DNA from: an uncultured bacterium
Lineage (GTDB): Bacteria; Cyanobacteriota; Vampirovibrionia; Gastranaerophilales; Gastranaerophilaceae
NCBI GenBank assembly: GCA_900553895.1
Contig: USFB01000001.1
Coordinates: forward strand, 1 to 64,000
Direction: 5' to 3'
Length of the DNA: 64,000 nucleotides
A model generated the notes under the pieces. That model worked only from the letters and a program-made list of their open reading frames with translations, was not told where the DNA came from and did not search any database. The position numbers and the translations under genes are program-made. This document shows positions 61,582 through 64,000 of this stretch, in pieces (position 1 is the first letter of the stretch; each line of letters opens with the position of its first letter).

Positions 61582-62817
61582 TTATTCCTCTTCAGAAGCT
61601 TCATCAACTTCTTCTTGTTGAAGATCTTCTTCATCAAGAGCTTGTTGATTCATTTCTTCTTCAATTTCTTCTTGGATTTCATCAGAATCAACTGTTCTTT
61701 CTTCATCTTCAACAGCTTCTTCTTCGTAGTCGTAATTTGAATTTTTACGAGCTTCTTCATCTTCCATTTGAGAAACGCTCTTAATATCAATCTTCCAACC
61801 TGTCAATCTGTGAGCAAGTCTTACGTTTTGACCTTCACGACCGATAGCTAAAGAAAGTTGATCATCAGGAACGACAACCAAAGCATCTTTTGTTTCTTCA
61901 TCGTCTGTCATAATATCAACTGAAACTACTCTAGCAGGTGAAATAGCGTTTACAATGTATTCAACAGGGTCCGGTGACCATCTAACTATATCTATTTTTT
62001 CGTTTTTCAATTCACCAACAATAGTTTGAATTCTTGAGCCACGAGGTCCTATACAAGCGCCAACTGAATCAACTTCAGGGTCATTTGACCAAACTGCAAG
62101 TTTTGTTCTAAATCCTGCTTCACGAGCGATTGATTTAATTTCTACAATACCATCTTCTATTTCAGGAACTTCAAGCTCGAACAATTCCTTAACAATTTCA
62201 GGGTGAGCGTGAGAAACAATAACTTGTGGAAGTCTGCTTGTTTCTTTTACGTTAAGAACAAATACTCTGATTCTGTTACCAGGTTTATAGTATTCACGAG
62301 GGATTTGTTCTTTTTGTGGCATGATAGCATCAGTCTTACCGATATTAACAATAACATTTCTATTTTCAACTCTTTGAATAATACCTGTTACCAAAGTACC
62401 TTTCTTTTCTAAGAATTCGTTTAAGATGTTGTTTCTTTCTGCATCTCTGATTCTTTGTGTTATAACTTGTTTAGCAGATTGAGCTGCAATACGTCCGAAT
62501 TGTTCAGGTGTAACTTCAATCTTAACTTCGTCATCAACTTCAACTTCATCATCAATTTCTTGAGCTTCTTCTAATGAAATTTGAGTATCAGGGTCTTCAA
62601 CTTCTTCTACAACTGTTTTTGTGCTGAATACACCGATTTCACCTGTTTGTTCATCTAAAATTGCTTCTATATTAGCAGCTTCTTTAACGTGCATGTGTTT
62701 TTTGTAAGCAGCTACCATTGCATCACATAATGACGCAATAAGAACTTCTTTAGAAATTCCACGTTCTCTTTCAAGCTCTTCGCAAGCTTCAAATAATGCT
62801 GTTCCGATTTTAATCAT
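61582..62817 (-). CDS. nusA: Transcription termination/antitermination factor NusA
   Basis: The 411-aa protein has the NusA N-domain (ISKEVLIASLCDAMVAAYKK), an S1 domain (KGTLVTGIIQRVENRNVIVN) and two KH domains. These contain RTKLAVWSNDPEVDSVGACI with GPRGSRIQ, and LSLAIGREGQNVRLAHRLTG. A Glu-rich C-terminal tail of about 45 residues follows. GGAG precedes ATG. rimP lies upstream in the same direction with a 98-nt gap. The usual infB and ylxR are not downstream here. Confidence 0.95.
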   Translation of the reverse strand: MIKIGTALFEACEELERERGISKEVLIASLCDAMVAAYKKHMHVKEAANIEAILDEQTGEIGVFSTKTVVEEVEDPDTQISLEEAQEIDDEVEVDDEVKIEVTPEQFGRIAAQSAKQVITQRIRDAERNNILNEFLEKKGTLVTGIIQRVENRNVIVNIGKTDAIMPQKEQIPREYYKPGNRIRVFVLNVKETSRLPQVIVSHAHPEIVKELFELEVPEIEDGIVEIKSIAREAGFRTKLAVWSNDPEVDSVGACIGPRGSRIQTIVGELKNEKIDIVRWSPDPVEYIVNAISPARVVSVDIMTDDEETKDALVVVPDDQLSLAIGREGQNVRLAHRLTGWKIDIKSVSQMEDEEARKNSNYDYEEEAVEDEERTVDSDEIQEEIEEEMNQQALDEEDLQQEEVDEASEEE

Positions 62818-62915
62818 GTTTTTTCTCCTTTATATAAGTCAATAAGTTGAATATTTGAAAGGTTGAAAAGTTTATTTTATTCGCTAACGCTCATATATTC
62901 TAAATAAACAATTCT

Positions 62916-63398
62916 CTAATCTATATATAATTTTGCCGACTGAATATTCGTTTTCGGTATTTGTAATTCTTCGCCATCTTCGAAACGGAAAAAAGTTAAA
63001 CCTTTATTGTCATCCCAATCTAAGATTTCACCTTTGAATATTTTTTCTGTTTCACTTTCCAAAGGCTGTTTTAACTTTAAGCTAATTCTTCTGCCTTTGA
63101 ATATTAAAAATTCTTTATCTGATTTGAATTTTCTCTCTAACCCCGGTGAAGATACTTCCAAATAGTATTTAACAGGAATAAGTTCGTCCAAAAAGTCATT
63201 TAAGCTTCTTGTTACATTTTCACAATCATCCAACGTAATATCTTTTTCGTAAGAATATAAATAAATTCTCAAAAACCACTTGTGATTTTCTTTCACAAAC
63301 TCTATTTCAATAGGAATAAGGTTAAAACGCATTGCCGTATTTTCTATAAGCGGTGTAATTTTTTCTAAGACCTCAAATCTGTTTACATCTTGCTTCAT
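62916..63398 (-). CDS. rimP: Ribosome maturation factor RimP
   Basis: The 160-aa protein helps 30S assembly. Signatures are FEVLEKITPLIENTAMRFNL, WFLRIYLYSYEKDITLDDCE, YYLEVSSPGLERKFKSDKEF and a C-terminal beta-barrel ending ILDWDDNKGLTFF. GGAAGGAG precedes the ATG. rimP-nusA is a conserved order. Confidence 0.94.
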   Translation of the reverse strand: MKQDVNRFEVLEKITPLIENTAMRFNLIPIEIEFVKENHKWFLRIYLYSYEKDITLDDCENVTRSLNDFLDELIPVKYYLEVSSPGLERKFKSDKEFLIFKGRRISLKLKQPLESETEKIFKGEILDWDDNKGLTFFRFEDGEELQIPKTNIQSAKLYID

Positions 63399-63443
63399 AA
63401 CGCTCCTTCCTTAATTTTTGAGAATATTTTTTATTCTCCTAAT

Positions 63444-63476
63444 AAAAAAAGAACGGGAATTGTACCGTTCTTTTTC
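63444..63476. terminator. Terminator of the 104-aa gene
   Basis: AAAGAACGG pairs with CCGTTCTTT around an 8-nt loop with A/T-runs on both sides, just after the stop of the minus-strand 104-aa gene and before rimP. Confidence 0.85.
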
Positions 63477-63534
63477 TAAGAAACTATTTACTCTTTGAGT
63501 ATAACAAAAATTTATAATTTTGTAAATCTTAATA

Positions 63535-63849
63535 TTAAGGTTTATGAAGTGATTTTACAACTACTTGAACAACCTTACCCAATGCAAGCAAAATTGGGCT
63601 TGCAAAAGGAATCGGGGACAACAAACCGACTGCACCTGCAATTATTGGTAAATCATCAATAGTAGTTTCTTTCTTCAACTTTTTACCAACACCTTTTGAT
63701 ATATTCAATATCGTAGCAATTTCACACTGTTTGTGGATTTTTGATGTACGCATACCAATCTCATAGCCGCTTTTTCCGGCTTTTGATAATCGCTTTGAAG
63801 TTGCTCCTATATTTTGACATGTATTCGATATAACTGGTAAAATCTTCAT
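63535..63849 (-). CDS. Small hydrophobic protein of unknown function
   Basis: The 104-aa protein starts MKILPVISNTCQNIGATSKR. The C-terminal half has a hydrophobic hairpin (about residues 68-98, LPIIAGAVGLLSPIPFASPI) that could be a membrane or pore-like segment. It has no FKG tag but its first residues resemble the start of the 74-aa FKS protein. Function unknown. Confidence 0.6.
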   Translation of the reverse strand: MKILPVISNTCQNIGATSKRLSKAGKSGYEIGMRTSKIHKQCEIATILNISKGVGKKLKKETTIDDLPIIAGAVGLLSPIPFASPILLALGKVVQVVVKSLHKP

Positions 63850-63920
63850 ATCTTAATTTTTACACAAAAATATTTTATGGTAAAATTTTATTACAGTATT
63901 CTTAAAAAGAGGAAAATAAA

Positions 63921-64000
63921 ATGACACAACAAACAAAAGAGCCTATTTCGGCAAAAGAAACTATAAGACAGACAAGAATTCAAAAGCTTGCTGAACTTGC
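63921..64000 (+). CDS. lysS: Probable lysyl-tRNA synthetase, N-terminal end (partial)
   Basis: The frame runs off the window. It begins MTQQTKEPISAKETIRQTRI and continues QKLAELA. The pattern I-R-x-x-R-x-x-K-L-x-x-L is what LysS proteins have just before the OB domain. AGAGGAAA precedes ATG 63921. Only 26 residues are visible, so the name is tentative. Confidence 0.5.
   Translation, partial: MTQQTKEPISAKETIRQTRIQKLAEL

Noticed and set aside
1..64000. CRISPR array, insertion sequence, prophage or integrase
   Set aside because: I saw no regularly spaced repeats, transposase, recombinase or phage structural gene in the window.
1..64000. Recoded stop codon (TGA as Gly or Trp)
   Set aside because: Conserved genes use TGG for Trp and normal stops and show no internal TGA at conserved positions.

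Overview
The window is AT-rich, densely coded bacterial DNA with a Gram-negative envelope. LpxI, LpxB, WaaA (Kdo transferase) and an ArnT/PMT-like glycosyltransferase point to lipid A/LPS. An ExbB-ExbD-ExbD-TonB set and a haemagglutinin-type exoprotein also point to an outer membrane. Two genes have a cyanobacterial flavour: a Ycf45-like ATPase with an R3H-like C-terminus, and an MnmD-type tRNA methyltransferase whose SAM loop resembles the cyanobacterial form. No photosynthesis gene is present. Together with three proteins that start with a short tag ending in F-K-G/S, this suggests a non-photosynthetic relative of Cyanobacteria (Vampirovibrionia/Melainabacteria, perhaps Gastranaerophilales). 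That placement is inferred, not proven.

Layout. 1-2003 (+): end of an unknown gene, a 44-codon ORF, and the clamp-loader genes holA and holB. 2039-12122 (-): a long block with RNase E/G, a small membrane protein, rsmI, two related secreted proteins, lemA with a DUF3137-like gene, then TonB, ExbB and two ExbD. 12123-13484: a lipoprotein gene set between 37-bp direct repeats, with a palindromic element. 13485-22881: a CorC/HlyC-type CBS protein, a NarL-type regulator, purB, a lytic transglycosylase, a 625-aa FKS-tagged membrane protein, a zinc-ribbon protein and spmA/spmB. 23018-30037 (+): a 2,339-aa coiled-coil protein. 30021-38280 (+): glcD-like oxidase, cutA, a HExxH protein, a TPR protein, nadB-nadC, tRNA-Arg and a GGDEF/HD-GYP-like protein. 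38288-44561: dxr, a rfbD-like gene, tRNA-Lys, a stand-alone TOPRIM protein, an ArnT-like enzyme and waaA. 44601-53192 (-): an FAD oxidoreductase with MnmD, a haemagglutinin-type exoprotein, an OmpR-type regulator, rmuC, a BAX-inhibitor-like protein, an acetyltransferase and a 61-aa protein. 53349-61443 (+): a GGDEF protein, lpxI-lpxB, an MFS transporter, rpmB, a 98-aa protein, the Ycf45-like ATPase and an FKG-tagged radical SAM protein. 61582-63849 (-): nusA, rimP and a small hydrophobic protein. The window ends in the first codons of a probable lysS.

The most interesting signal is not a gene but a promoter. A three-box element, TTGTAA(C/A)-N14/15-GTGAAATT-N14-TACTTTATATATA, has exactly conserved spacing before three unrelated orphan genes (264, 61 and 98 aa). 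A fourth copy, with a degenerate middle box, drives no ORF but is followed about 80 nt later by a terminator, so it may express a small RNA. This looks like an undescribed regulon. A second shared signal is an 18-19 nt leader, TAGCAAAAAATATTTTTA, ahead of two of the three FKG/FKS-tagged genes and the lipoprotein gene. Several different palindromic repeats sit between genes.
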